A DNA stretch of 42,419 bases from Pseudomonadota bacterium. GTDB taxonomy: Bacteria; Pseudomonadota; Alphaproteobacteria; Acetobacterales; Acetobacteraceae. The position numbers were made by a program, and so were the translations under genes. The notes below the pieces were generated by a model that was not told the origin of the DNA, searched no databases, and was given only the letters and a program-made list of their open reading frames with translations. Location of the stretch: NCBI GenBank assembly GCA_021801255.1, contig JAJYYH010000064.1, positions 1 through 42,419 of the forward strand, given 5' to 3'. Below are positions 10,287-20,531 of the stretch, one piece after another. The first letter of the stretch is position 1. Every line of letters starts with the position of its first letter.

Positions 10287-11020
10287 CCGGCGGGGCGCCG
10301 CGCGTGCTGATCGTCGATGACGAGCCGGCGATCCGCCGTTTTCTCCGCGCCGGGCTCGCGGCCCAGGGCTACGTGCTTTCGGAGGCCGAGACCGGGGCTG
10401 GCGCGCTCGCCGTGATCCGCCGCCACGGCGCCGATCTCGTCGTGCTCGATCTTGGCCTGCCCGATCTCGATGGGCTGGAGGTGATCCGGCAGGCCCGCGC
10501 GGCCGGGCTCGCCGTGCCGATCATCGTGCTTTCGAGCCGTGGCGCCGAGATCGCCAAGGTGGCCGCACTCGATGCCGGGGCCGATGACTATGTCACCAAG
10601 CCCTTTGGCATCGATGAATTGCTCGCCCGTCTCCGCGCCGCGCAGCGCCATCAATTGCAGCGGCAGGGCGAGATGCCGATTTTTCGTTCGGGCGATCTGA
10701 CGATCGATCTGGTGCGCCGGATCGTCACGGTGCGTGGGCGGGAGGTGAAATTCTCGCCCCGCGAATATGACCTCCTGCGGCTGCTCGCCGCCCATGCCGG
10801 CAAAGTGCTGACGCATGGCATGATCCTGCGCGAGGTCTGGGGGGGCGAGACCGATGTGCAGTATCTGCGCATCTATATCCGCACGCTGCGCCGCAAAATC
10901 GAGTTGTCGCCGGAGCGCCCGGTCTATATTCAGACCGAAACCGGCGTCGGCTATCGGCTGCATCTGGTCGAACCCGAGGAGGTCGCCGGCGATTCTCCCA
11001 ACCCTGAGTGCGAGGCCTGA
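10283..11020 (+). CDS. kdpE: KdpE, response regulator of the kdp operon
   Basis: 245 residues of the OmpR/PhoB class. The receiver domain has the acidic pair in IVDDEPAIRRF, the phospho-acceptor Asp56 in VVLDLGLPDLDG, and the conserved Lys in YVTKPF. The C-terminal winged helix carries the KFSPREYDLLRLLAAHAGKV region, and RKIE and ETGVGYRL near the end. ATG 10283 overlaps the kdpD stop (ATGA), so the kinase and regulator are translationally coupled. It should bind the TTTATA repeats upstream of kdp, as its E. coli counterpart does. Confidence 0.96.
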   Translation: MTGGAPRVLIVDDEPAIRRFLRAGLAAQGYVLSEAETGAGALAVIRRHGADLVVLDLGLPDLDGLEVIRQARAAGLAVPIIVLSSRGAEIAKVAALDAGADDYVTKPFGIDELLARLRAAQRHQLQRQGEMPIFRSGDLTIDLVRRIVTVRGREVKFSPREYDLLRLLAAHAGKVLTHGMILREVWGGETDVQYLRIYIRTLRRKIELSPERPVYIQTETGVGYRLHLVEPEEVAGDSPNPECEA

Positions 11021-11023
11021 GCG

Positions 11024-11476
11024 ATGGATTTGCAGCGCCTGCTGACGCCCGCGCGCGTCATTCTCAATCTCCGCGCCGCCGACAAGCGGGCGCTGTTGCA
11101 GGATCTCGCCGGGCGCATCGCGCCATCGGCGGGGCTGGAGCGCGAGGCGGTGCTGGCGGCGCTGTTGGCGCGGGAGGAACTCGGCTCGACCGGGGTCGGG
11201 CGGGGATTCGCGCTGCCGCATGCGCGCCTCGACCGGCTGGAAAATTTCGTTGGCCTGTTCGCGCGGCTCGCGGCACCCATCACTTTCGATGCCATCGACG
11301 AGCAGCCCGTCGATCTGGTGTTTTTGCTGCTGATCCCAGGCCAGGCGGCGAATGAACATCTCGCGGTGCTGGCCGCGATCTCCCGCCGGATGCGCGATCC
11401 GGCCTGCGCGCGCCGCCTGCGCCAGGCTGCGAGCGAGGCCGAGGCCTACGATATATTGACGGCTGCCGAGGCCTGA
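11024..11476 (+). CDS. ptsN: PtsN-like PTS IIA protein (nitrogen-type)
   Basis: 150 residues forming a single fructose/mannitol-type IIA domain. The phospho-acceptor is His66 in GFALPHARLDRL, where homologues have GIAIPH-R. The segments REELGSTGVG and PVDLVFLLLIP are typical of IIA-Ntr. It starts three bases after kdpE stops, so it is almost certainly the last gene of the kdp operon. In E. coli, unphosphorylated IIA-Ntr binds KdpD and stimulates it, and also acts on K+ uptake through TrkA. That makes the position meaningful: this copy may be a dedicated KdpD modulator. No ptsP or npr gene is present here. The family is sure; the dedicated role is inferred. Confidence 0.85.
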   Translation: MDLQRLLTPARVILNLRAADKRALLQDLAGRIAPSAGLEREAVLAALLAREELGSTGVGRGFALPHARLDRLENFVGLFARLAAPITFDAIDEQPVDLVFLLLIPGQAANEHLAVLAAISRRMRDPACARRLRQAASEAEAYDILTAAEA

Positions 11477-11542
11477 AGTCGTTCGCCCCGCCTGTAGCGT
11501 CGCTCGTCGTGGCCGGGTAGTCTTTGGCTCGCGACAGGGGGA

Positions 11543-12370
11543 ATGGCGATGCGGGACGGATTGGGGCGGGAAGTGCGGGCCTTCGCGGCGGGCAAGATGC
11601 TGGCCTGGGCGGAGGCAGGCGTCGGCCATGCGGTGTTCAACCAGCCGGATAAGCACAACGCCATCTCGCTCGACATGTGGGACGGGCTTGCCGCCATCCT
11701 CGATGAATTCGCCGCCGACCCGGGGATACGGGCGGTGGTGCTGGAGGGGGCGGGCGAGCGGGCGTTCGTCTCGGGCGCCGATATCGGCCAGTTCGACGCC
11801 GAGCGCGGGGACGCCGAGGCGCAACGCCATTATGAGCGGCGCACCCGGGCCGGGCGGGCGCGTCTCGCGGGGTTCGAGAAGCCGGTGATCGCTGCCATCA
11901 GGGGCTACTGTCTGGGTGGCGGGCTCGGCATCGCGCTGGCGGCCGATCTCCGGTTGGCGGCGGCCGACGCGGTGTTTGGCATTCCCGCGGCCAGGCTCGG
12001 CCTTGCCTACGGCTATGACATGACGCGCGCCCTGGTGGCCGCTGTCGGGCCAGCCGAAGCGTGCATGCTGCTTTTTACCGGCGAGCGGGTCGGCGCCGCC
12101 GAGGCGCTGCGCATGGGGCTCGTCAACCGCGTCGTCCCGGTTGCCGAATTCGCCGCCGCGGCTGCGGCTTTGGCGGCGCAAATCGCCCAAAATGCGCCAC
12201 TCTCCATCCGCGCGGCCAAGCTTGCCGTGGCGGCTGCGACCGCCGATCCGGGTCTCCGCGACATGGCCGGGCTGGAGGCGGCGATCGCCGCTTGCTTCAA
12301 CAGCGCGGATTATCGCGAGGGCCGGAGCGCCTTTCGCGAAAAACGCCCTCCCCGCTTCACCGGCGCCTAG
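11543..12370 (+). CDS. Enoyl-CoA hydratase/isomerase (crotonase) family protein
   Basis: 275 residues with the crotonase fold: [14 protein letters not shown] strand, [10 protein letters not shown] oxyanion-hole segment, [19 protein letters not shown] second oxyanion loop, then [18 protein letters not shown]. In true hydratases the last part is usually E-x-x-x-G-x-x-P-x-x-G with catalytic Glu residues; here it is [11 protein letters not shown], so the standard acid/base pair seems absent. The function may therefore be a hydrolase, isomerase or other CoA-ester reaction. ATG 11543 has AGGGGG just upstream (ATG 11549 also possible). The stop runs straight into a tandem-hairpin repeat that looks like its terminator. 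Confidence 0.85.
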   Translation: MAMRDGLGREVRAFAAGKMLAWAEAGVGHAVFNQPDKHNAISLDMWDGLAAILDEFAADPGIRAVVLEGAGERAFVSGADIGQFDAERGDAEAQRHYERRTRAGRARLAGFEKPVIAAIRGYCLGGGLGIALAADLRLAAADAVFGIPAARLGLAYGYDMTRALVAAVGPAEACMLLFTGERVGAAEALRMGLVNRVVPVAEFAAAAAALAAQIAQNAPLSIRAAKLAVAAATADPGLRDMAGLEAAIAACFNSADYREGRSAFREKRPPRFTGA

Positions 12371-12372
12371 GG

Positions 12373-13050
12373 GTGGTTTCCAAAGGCATTGCCTTTGGTG
12401 GGGGTCCAGGGGGCAAGGCCCCTTGGTCTTTTTCCTCCCATGCGCCCGATCTCTCCCGCGAACGCGCTCTGGGCGGCCGCGTCGCCGGGATCGACGAGGT
12501 CGGCCGCGGCCCGCTCGCCGGCCCGGTGCTGGCGGCGGCGGTGGTGCTGCCCGCTGATCCGCCGCGCATCCTGACAATGCTGCTCCGCGATTCGAAAGAA
12601 CTTTCCGCCCCGGCGCGCGAGCGGGCGGCGGCGGCGCTCCGGTGCGCCGAGGGGGTAGAGATCGCGCTCGGCGCGGCCTCGGTCGCCGAGATTGCGGCGC
12701 GCAACATTCTCGGCGCCAGTCTTCTGGCCATGCGCCGCGCCGTTTTGCGCCTGCCGCGCCTGCCGGATCATGCCCTGGTCGATGGCAATCGCGCGCCCGA
12801 TCTCTCGTGTCCGGTGGTCTGCGTGGTCGGTGGCGATCGGCGGTCGCTCACGATCGCGGCGGCCTCGATCATCGCCAAGGTGGCGCGCGATCGGCTGATG
12901 GCGCGGCTCTCGGCGCGGTTTCCCGCCTATGGCTGGGCGGAGAATGCCGGCTATCCGACGAAAACCCATCGCGCGGCGCTGGTGGCGCAAGGGCCGTGCC
13001 TGCACCATCGTCTGAGCTTTGCCGCCGTGCGGGCGCTGATTGCCGATTGA
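12373..13050 (+). CDS. rnhB: Ribonuclease HII (start unclear, possible frameshift)
   Basis: Ribonuclease HII, which nicks RNA in RNA-DNA hybrids and single ribonucleotides in DNA. Motifs seen: [16 protein letters not shown] with the catalytic Asp-Glu pair, DSKELS, the VDGNRAP strand, and [13 protein letters not shown]. The family normally begins one to three dozen residues before GIDEVGRG, but between 12421 and that motif there is no ATG, GTG or TTG in frame. The only ATG there (12440) is one base out of frame. GTG 12373 is given as the formal start (225 residues), yet it would translate the hairpin repeat. A one-base loss between 12440 and 12448, or a non-standard start, is likely. ccrM follows 56 bases later. 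Confidence 0.8.
   Translation: MVSKGIAFGGGPGGKAPWSFSSHAPDLSRERALGGRVAGIDEVGRGPLAGPVLAAAVVLPADPPRILTMLLRDSKELSAPARERAAAALRCAEGVEIALGAASVAEIAARNILGASLLAMRRAVLRLPRLPDHALVDGNRAPDLSCPVVCVVGGDRRSLTIAAASIIAKVARDRLMARLSARFPAYGWAENAGYPTKTHRAALVAQGPCLHHRLSFAAVRALIAD
12380..12435 (+). repeat. Tandem-hairpin (REP-like) repeat, probable terminator
   Basis: Two adjacent 8-bp hairpins: CCAAAGGC-ATT-GCCTTTGG at 12380-12398, and 12406-12426 with CCAGGGGG pairing with CCCCTTGG around a CAAGG loop. The second is followed at once by TCTTTTTCC, giving an intrinsic-terminator shape. The element starts ten bases after the crotonase-gene stop. I associate this sequence type with dispersed repeats in Acetobacteraceae genomes; only one copy is seen in this window, so repeat status needs the genome. 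Confidence 0.6.
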
Positions 13051-13106
13051 CGGGAGTACCTGCTGGCCCGCACCATGGGACGATCTTTCAGGGCCACCGG
13101 GAATCC

Positions 13107-14285
13107 GTGAACCGCATCTTCGAATTGCCGCTTGATCAGGTGCTGGTGGGCGAGAGCGTGACCCTGATGGGCATGCTCCCGAGCAACTCCGTGCACTGCG
13201 TGTTCGCCGACCCTCCGTATAACCTGCAATTGCGCGGCACGCTGCGTCGGCCCGATGACAGCCTGGTCGATGGCGTCGATGAAGAGTGGGACCGCTTCGA
13301 GGATTTCGCCGCCTATGACGATTTCACCCGCGCCTGGCTGACGGAATGCCACCGCCTGTTGCGCAAGGACGGCACGATCTGGGTGATCGGCGCTTATCAC
13401 AACGTCTTTCGCCTCGGCGCGATTTTGCAGGATCTCGGCTTCTGGATTCTGAATGACGTGATCTGGCGCAAGGCCAATCCGATGCCGAATTTCCGCGGCC
13501 GGCGCTTCACCAACGCCCACGAGACGCTGATCTGGGCGGCGCGCGGCCGCGATTCGCGCTATCGCTTCAATTACCAGGCGATGAAGGCGCTGAACGACGA
13601 TGTGCAGATGCGCAGCGACTGGCTGATCCCGCTCTGCACCGGCGCCGAGCGTTTGCGCAACCAGCACGGGATCAAGCTGCATCCGACGCAAAAGCCCGAG
13701 GCGCTGCTGCATCGCGTGCTGCTGGCGAGCACAGCACCGGGGGAGATTGTGCTCGATCCGTTTCTCGGCACCGGCACCACGGCGGCGGTGGCGAAGCGGC
13801 TGGGGCGGCATTTCATCGGCATCGAGCGGCACCCCGCTTATGCCGAGGCGGCGATCGGGCGGGTGCGCAAGGTGCGCGCAGCGCCGGCCGAGGGGATCGC
13901 GATCACGCCTTCGAAGCGCGAGGCGGCGCGGATTCCCTTCGGCAGCCTGGTCGAGCAGGGGTTGGTGCCGCCCGGTGCGCGCCTGCATGATCGCGCCCGG
14001 CGGCTTTCGGCGCTGGTGGCGGCGGATGGCACGCTACAGGCGGAGGCTGGGGCGGGCGAGATGGTGCGGGGCTCGATCCATCGCGTCGGCGCGGTGCTAC
14101 AGAACGCGCCCTCCTGCAATGGCTGGGTATTCTGGCATATCGAGCGCGACGGTGGCCTGATCCCGCTTGACGTGCTGCGCAGCGAACACGCCGCGGCGGC
14201 GCGGCGCCATGAGGTGGAGCCGCCCGAGCCGGAGACCGGGCGCGGCGCCACCATCATCCCCCTACCTCAGCCAAGCAGCGCCTGA
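13107..14285 (+). CDS. ccrM: CcrM-type adenine methyltransferase (GANTC)
   Basis: 392 residues, close over its whole length to Caulobacter CcrM, the cell-cycle-regulated N6-adenine methyltransferase of GANTC sites. Catalytic DPPYNL is at residues 35-40 and SAM-binding FLGTGTT at 219-225 (beta-class order, target part first). Strongly conserved strings include GFWILNDVIWRK-NPMPNF, QMRSDW-IPLCTG and HPTQKPEALLHRV. The C-terminal domain (about 285-380), with VPFG-like IPFGSLVEQGL, GSIHRVGA and APSCNGW-FWH, matches the CcrM DNA-recognition domain. GTG 13107 is the only sensible start. A GAATC (GANTC) site lies two bases upstream of it. The 3' end overlaps the convergent gene by 19 bases. Confidence 0.95.
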   Translation: MNRIFELPLDQVLVGESVTLMGMLPSNSVHCVFADPPYNLQLRGTLRRPDDSLVDGVDEEWDRFEDFAAYDDFTRAWLTECHRLLRKDGTIWVIGAYHNVFRLGAILQDLGFWILNDVIWRKANPMPNFRGRRFTNAHETLIWAARGRDSRYRFNYQAMKALNDDVQMRSDWLIPLCTGAERLRNQHGIKLHPTQKPEALLHRVLLASTAPGEIVLDPFLGTGTTAAVAKRLGRHFIGIERHPAYAEAAIGRVRKVRAAPAEGIAITPSKREAARIPFGSLVEQGLVPPGARLHDRARRLSALVAADGTLQAEAGAGEMVRGSIHRVGAVLQNAPSCNGWVFWHIERDGGLIPLDVLRSEHAAAARRHEVEPPEPETGRGATIIPLPQPSSA

Positions 14286-16654
14286 GCGCAGGCTTCCAGG
14301 ATGGCTTCGGTATCAAGGCCATAGGCGCGGTAGAGATCGGGGATGTCGCCGCTCTGGCCGAAATGCGCGACGCCGAGCGGCACCACGCGCTGGCCGCGCA
14401 CCGCGCCGAGCCAGGCATGGGCGGCGGGATGGCCATCGAGCACGCTGACCAGGCTGGCTCGCGCATCGAGCGGCGCGAGCAGGCGCTCGATATGGCACGA
14501 GGCGTCGCGCGCCCCCTCGCGCCGCGCCGCGAGGGCGGCGAGCCAGCCAGCATGCAGCCGGTCGGGGCTGGTCAGCGCCAAGAGACCCGCGCTTTCCTCC
14601 TCGTCGTGCAGCTCCGCGAAGGCGGCTTCGACCTCGGGGGCGACCGCTCCCTGATAGGCGAGCGCGATGCGGGCGCCTGGGCGCGGAGGCACGACCCAAT
14701 GCCCGCCGGCGATCACCGCGTGCGGATCGAGCGTGCGCTCGGGCTGCCTGAGCGCACGGGTGGACAGCCGCAGCCAGACCGCCGAGCCCTCGGGTTCCTG
14801 CATATGGACGAAGGCATGGCGCAGCAGGATCGCGAGTTCATCGACATGGGCGGGTTCGAAGGCGGCGAGTTTGTCGGCGCCGATGCCGATCAAGGGCGTG
14901 TTGATCGATTGGTGCTGGCCGCCCTCGGGCGCCAGCGTCAGCCCCGAAGGGGTTGAAACCAAGAGGAAACGGGCATCCTGGTAGCAAGCATAGATCAGCG
15001 CATCGAGGCCGCGATTGACGAAGGGGTCATAGACTGTGCCGATCGGCAACAGGCGGGCGCCATTGAGGCCATGCTGCAAGCCGGCGGCGCCGAGCAGGAG
15101 GAACAGATTCTGCTCGGCGATGCCAAGTTCGATATGCTGGCCGGCGGGGCTCATGCCCCAGCGCTGGGCGGAGGCGAGCTTGGCGTCGCGGAACACGTCG
15201 TTGCGGGTATGGCGATCGTAGAGCCCGCGGCGGTTGACCCAGGGCCCGAGGCTGGTCGAGACGGTGACATCGGGGCTGGACGTCAGGATGCGGCGGGCGA
15301 GATCGGCGCATTCGCCTTTGCCCCGGCCGATCTCGGCGAGAATCTCGCCAAACCCCGCCTGGGTGGAGAGCATCCGCCCGGCCAGACGGGGGGGCAGCGG
15401 CAAGACCGCCGGTACCGTGACTACCGGTGCCGATAGCCGCCTTCCCTCGGGGGCGAGCGGGGTGGCGAAGGGGCGGGTGGCGATGAAGCGGCGGAGTTCC
15501 TCGGGCGCCACCGCGAGTCCTTCGAAGGGATCGAGTTCATGGCCGTCGCGGATATTCATGCGGGCGCGGAATTCGGCCATCTGCTCGCGCGTCATCAGCC
15601 CGGCGTGGTTGTCCTTGTGGCCGGCGAAGGGCAGACCCATGCCCTTGATGGTGTAGGCGATGAAGCAGGTTGGCTGGTCGCCCGAGGCCGCCGCGGCGCG
15701 CAGCGTCTCGATGATGGCAGCGATGTCGTGGCCGCCGAGATTGGTCATCAGGGCGGCGAGATCGTCATCGCCGAGCGGGTCGAGCAGCGCCCTTATCTCG
15801 GTCGAGCGCCCGAGATCGGCGAGCACCGCCTGGCGCCAGGCGGCGCCACCCTGGAAGGTGAGAGCGGCATAGAGGCTGTTCGGGCAGTCATCGATCCAGC
15901 GCCGCAGCGCCTCGCCGCCGGGCTTGGCGAAGGCGCGCTCCAGCCGGTGGCCGTATTTGAGGGTGACGACATTCCAGCCCATGTCGCGGAACAGGCCCTC
16001 GATGCGACCGAACAGGCGATCGGGCACCACCGAATCGAGGCTCTGGCGGTTGTAGTCGATGATCCACCAGACATCGCGGACATCATGTTTCCAGCCTTCG
16101 AGCAGCGCCTCGTAGATATTGCCCTCGTCAAGCTCCGCATCGCCGGCGATGGCGATCTGGCGGCCCGGCGCGAGGCCGGGGCGGGCGAGGCCGTGCTGAT
16201 GGACGTAGTCCTGCATCAGGGCGGCGAAACTGGTGAGCGCCACGCCGAGCCCGACCGAGCCGGTGGAGAAATCGACCTCGGCGCCGTCCTTGAGGCGGCT
16301 CGGATAGGATTGTAACCCGCCGAAGGCGCGCAGGCTGGTCAGCCGCTCGCGTGGGAGGCGGCCATAGAGATAATTGACGGCGTGGAAGACCGGCGCCGCA
16401 TGCGGCTTCACCGCAACCCGGTCCTCGGGGCGGAGCAGGGCGAAATAGAGCGCCGTCATGATCGCGGTGACCGAGGCGCAAGAGGCCTGATGGCCGCCGA
16501 CCTTGAGCCCGTCGCGGTTGGGCCGGATATGGTTGGCGTGATGGATCATCCAGGCCGAGAGCCAGAGCAGCTTGCGCTCGATCGCGCTGAGCAGTGCGAG
16601 GTCGGGCGTGGCGGGACGAGCGGGTGGGGCGAGGATTGGCAAGACGCGCGACAT
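14267..16654 (-). CDS. Stand-alone AceE/transketolase-like thiamine-diphosphate enzyme
   Basis: 795 residues from ATG 16652-16654. It resembles the homodimeric pyruvate dehydrogenase E1 (AceE) and transketolase superfamily. The N-terminal HANHIRPNRDGLKVGGHQAS matches the AceE-type VGGH-AS region. The thiamine-diphosphate motif is GDAELDEGNIYEALLEGWKHD...N (about residues 175-205, GDxELDE). The central domain has IELGIAEQNLFLLLGAAGL (residues about 525-545), supplying the conserved Glu that activates the cofactor, and the C-terminal domain is present. No E2 or E3 partner gene is nearby, so it may act as a transketolase or an uncharacterised 2-oxoacid enzyme. It converges on ccrM and starts divergently from tRNA-Leu. 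Confidence 0.8.
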   Translation of the reverse strand: MSRVLPILAPPARPATPDLALLSAIERKLLWLSAWMIHHANHIRPNRDGLKVGGHQASCASVTAIMTALYFALLRPEDRVAVKPHAAPVFHAVNYLYGRLPRERLTSLRAFGGLQSYPSRLKDGAEVDFSTGSVGLGVALTSFAALMQDYVHQHGLARPGLAPGRQIAIAGDAELDEGNIYEALLEGWKHDVRDVWWIIDYNRQSLDSVVPDRLFGRIEGLFRDMGWNVVTLKYGHRLERAFAKPGGEALRRWIDDCPNSLYAALTFQGGAAWRQAVLADLGRSTEIRALLDPLGDDDLAALMTNLGGHDIAAIIETLRAAAASGDQPTCFIAYTIKGMGLPFAGHKDNHAGLMTREQMAEFRARMNIRDGHELDPFEGLAVAPEELRRFIATRPFATPLAPEGRRLSAPVVTVPAVLPLPPRLAGRMLSTQAGFGEILAEIGRGKGECADLARRILTSSPDVTVSTSLGPWVNRRGLYDRHTRNDVFRDAKLASAQRWGMSPAGQHIELGIAEQNLFLLLGAAGLQHGLNGARLLPIGTVYDPFVNRGLDALIYACYQDARFLLVSTPSGLTLAPEGGQHQSINTPLIGIGADKLAAFEPAHVDELAILLRHAFVHMQEPEGSAVWLRLSTRALRQPERTLDPHAVIAGGHWVVPPRPGARIALAYQGAVAPEVEAAFAELHDEEESAGLLALTSPDRLHAGWLAALAARREGARDASCHIERLLAPLDARASLVSVLDGHPAAHAWLGAVRGQRVVPLGVAHFGQSGDIPDLYRAYGLDTEAILEACAQALLG

Positions 16655-16718
16655 CGGCGGCTCCGGGGTTGCGGGGCAATTGTGCCGCGTTTCGCGGCTC
16701 TTGCCCAGCGCCCGGCGC

Positions 16719-16747
16719 TTGTGGCGGCGCGCCGGCTGCGCTATGTG
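16719..16747 (+). promoter_or_regulatory. Putative sigma-70 promoter of tRNA-Leu (and tig)
   Basis: TTGTGG (16719-16724) and TATGTG (16742-16747) are 17 bases apart. The -10 ends 21 bases before the mature tRNA, giving a leader of about 15 bases. No other promoter-like sequence is seen between the tRNA and tig, so tig may be read from here. Confidence 0.45.
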
Positions 16748-16768
16748 GCGCACCGCACGGCCGCGCTC

Positions 16769-16853
<85 letters not shown>

Positions 16854-16889
16854 CCCGGCCGTCTGGCTCAACAGGGATTTCCAAGGGCG

Positions 16890-18221
16890 ATGCAGGTTAC
16901 CGAGACGCTCTCCGAAGGGCTCAAGCGCGCTTATACCGTGGTGCTGCCGGCGGCCGCCATCGAGGAGCGCCGGATGAGCCGGCTGGTCGAGCTTGGCAAG
17001 ACCCTGACACTGCCCGGCTTCCGCCCCGGCAAGGTGCCGCTGCCTATTCTCCGGCAGCGGTTTGGCAGCGCGGTGACGGGCGAGGTGCTCGACCAGAGCG
17101 TGAGCGAGGCGATGCAGCGGATTTTCGCCGAGCGCGGCCTGCGCCCGGCGATGCAGCCGAAAGTCGATCTCGCCGGCGACGCGGCTCCGGCGCCGGGGCG
17201 CGATGTCGAGTTCACCCTGGCGCTCGAGGTGCTGCCCGAGATTGTTCCGCCGGATTTTTCCACCCTCTCGCTCACCCGGCTCAAGGCCGAGGTGGCGCCA
17301 GAGGCGATCGACAAGGTGCTGGCCGAGATGGCGACCCGCCAGCGCCGGCTGGAGCCGGTCGAGGTGCCGCGCCCGGCGGTCAGGGGAGAAGTATTGACGC
17401 TCGATTTTATCGGCCGTGTCGATGGCGTCCCCTTCGCCGGCGGCACCGCGAGCGACATGGAGGTCGAGGTCGGCGGCGAGGGGTTCATTCCCGGCTTCAG
17501 CGAGCAGCTTGAAGGGCTGGCGCCGGGCGAGACACGGTCGATCACGGTGCGCTTTCCCGAGACCTATGGCGTCAAGGATCTTGCCGGCAAGGAGGCGGTG
17601 TTCGATATCACCGCCAAGAAGCTCGCGCGTGTCGTGCTGCCCGAGATCGATGCCGCCTTCGCCGAGCGCATCGGCTTCGACAGTCTCGATGAATTGCGCG
17701 AGACCGTCGGGCGGCAGATCGGCCGCGAATACGAGCAGCTCGCGCGGCTGAACCTCAAACGGCAACTGCTCGACCAGCTCGCCGAGCGGGTTTCCTTCCC
17801 GGTGCCCGAAGGCATGGTGGAGGCTGAGTTCGCCCAGATCTGGGCGCGGCTCGAGGCCGACCGCACCGCCGGACGGCTCGATGCCGAGGACGCGGCGAAG
17901 GACGAGACCAGCCTGAAGGCCGAATATCGCGCCATCGCCGAGCGCCGGGTACGGCTTGGCCTGCTATTGGCCGAGATCGGGCGGGCGCATAATATTTCGG
18001 TCGGCGATGACGAGATGAACCGGGCGATGCGCCAGGAGGCGGCGCGCTATCGCGGACAGGAGGCGCAGATTCTCGAAATGCTTCGCAAGAATCCACAGCT
18101 TGCCGAAACCCTGCGGGGGCCGATCTTCGAGGAAAAAGTCGTCGATTTCCTGATCGCGTTGGCCAAACCGGAGGACAAGACGGTATCTGCCGAGGAGCTG
18201 AGTACCGCTGCCGAAGGCTAA
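16890..18221 (+). CDS. tig: Trigger factor, ribosome-associated chaperone
   Basis: 443 residues. Trigger factor binds near the ribosomal exit tunnel and shields nascent chains. The N-terminal domain holds the ribosome-docking signature [17 protein letters not shown] (about residues 43-59). The middle FKBP-type prolyl isomerase domain runs from about 155 to 245 ([31 protein letters not shown]). The helical C-terminal arms follow. ATG 16890 has AAGGGCG just upstream and begins [13 protein letters not shown], as in relatives; it lies 37 bases after tRNA-Leu. A hairpin terminator follows the stop, then clpP, the usual bacterial order. Confidence 0.97.
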   Translation: MQVTETLSEGLKRAYTVVLPAAAIEERRMSRLVELGKTLTLPGFRPGKVPLPILRQRFGSAVTGEVLDQSVSEAMQRIFAERGLRPAMQPKVDLAGDAAPAPGRDVEFTLALEVLPEIVPPDFSTLSLTRLKAEVAPEAIDKVLAEMATRQRRLEPVEVPRPAVRGEVLTLDFIGRVDGVPFAGGTASDMEVEVGGEGFIPGFSEQLEGLAPGETRSITVRFPETYGVKDLAGKEAVFDITAKKLARVVLPEIDAAFAERIGFDSLDELRETVGRQIGREYEQLARLNLKRQLLDQLAERVSFPVPEGMVEAEFAQIWARLEADRTAGRLDAEDAAKDETSLKAEYRAIAERRVRLGLLLAEIGRAHNISVGDDEMNRAMRQEAARYRGQEAQILEMLRKNPQLAETLRGPIFEEKVVDFLIALAKPEDKTVSAEELSTAAEG

Positions 18222-18273
18222 GCATTGGCAGGGCCGCGTCAGCTTCCTATTTACCTTTCCGGATCACAGTAAT

Positions 18274-18301
18274 CAGCGCACCGGCTTCGGCCGGCGCTTT
18301 T
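18274..18301 (+). terminator. Rho-independent terminator after tig
   Basis: AGCG, a CA bulge, then CCGGC-TTCG-GCCGG and CGCT form a GC-rich stem with a UUCG tetraloop, followed by TTTT at 18298-18301. It lies about 50 bases after the tig stop and 15 bases before clpP. It probably separates or attenuates tig and clpP expression. Confidence 0.7.
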
Positions 18302-18316
18302 GGGGAAGCACGAGGC

Positions 18317-18958
<642 letters not shown>

Positions 18959-18981
18959 CATCGGGCGCGCCGCTCCGGGGT

Positions 18982-18999
18982 GCGGCGCCTCGGCGCCGC
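18982..18999 (+). repeat. Perfect GC hairpin after clpP
   Basis: GCGGCGCC-TC-GGCGCCGC is an 8-bp perfect stem 23 bases after the clpP stop. It is followed by further GGCGCC repeats but by no T tract, so it is more likely an RNA-stabilising or Rho-associated structure than an intrinsic terminator. Confidence 0.5.
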
Positions 19000-19148
19000 T
19001 CCGGCGGCGCCGCGCCGCTCGCCGCGCGCATGATCCTCGGGCGTCTGTCGTCCCCATGCGGGACGCCGTTGCGCGCCCCTTGAGGAGGTTTCCGTCGCGA
19101 TGTTTTCCGGGTGGAGTTTTAGTTTTGTTCTCAACCTCTTCGCGACGC

Positions 19149-19177
19149 TTGTTGTCAAGGGTCTCGGGGGCTAGAGT
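19149..19177 (+). promoter_or_regulatory. Putative sigma-70 promoter of clpX
   Basis: TTGTTG (19149-19154) and TAGAGT (19172-19177) are 17 bases apart, 40 bases before the clpX start. It would let clpX be transcribed separately from clpP across the 258-base gap. Prediction by eye only. Confidence 0.4.
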
Positions 19178-19216
19178 TGGGGCGTTGATCCCCGGTGGGT
19201 CGGGGCGGGAGTTGGC

Positions 19217-20470
<1,254 letters not shown>

Positions 20471-20502
20471 GGCGCGCAAGTGGCGCGGGCGCATGTCAAG
20501 AT

Positions 20503-20531
20503 CTTGCGCGACATCAGCGTCCTGCCGATAT
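20503..20531 (+). promoter_or_regulatory. Putative promoter of lon, possibly heat-shock type
   Basis: CTTGCG (20503-20508) and CGATAT (20526-20531) are 17 bases apart, 125 bases before the lon start. CTTG at -35 with a C-rich, AT-ended -10 resembles alphaproteobacterial sigma-32 promoters, and lon is a classic heat-shock gene. The match is partial. Confidence 0.35.

Noticed and set aside
10097-12577. An 826-codon antisense frame over kdpD, kdpE, ptsN and the crotonase gene
   Set aside because: It spans several genuine genes and a terminator repeat; composition is that of a codon-bias artefact.
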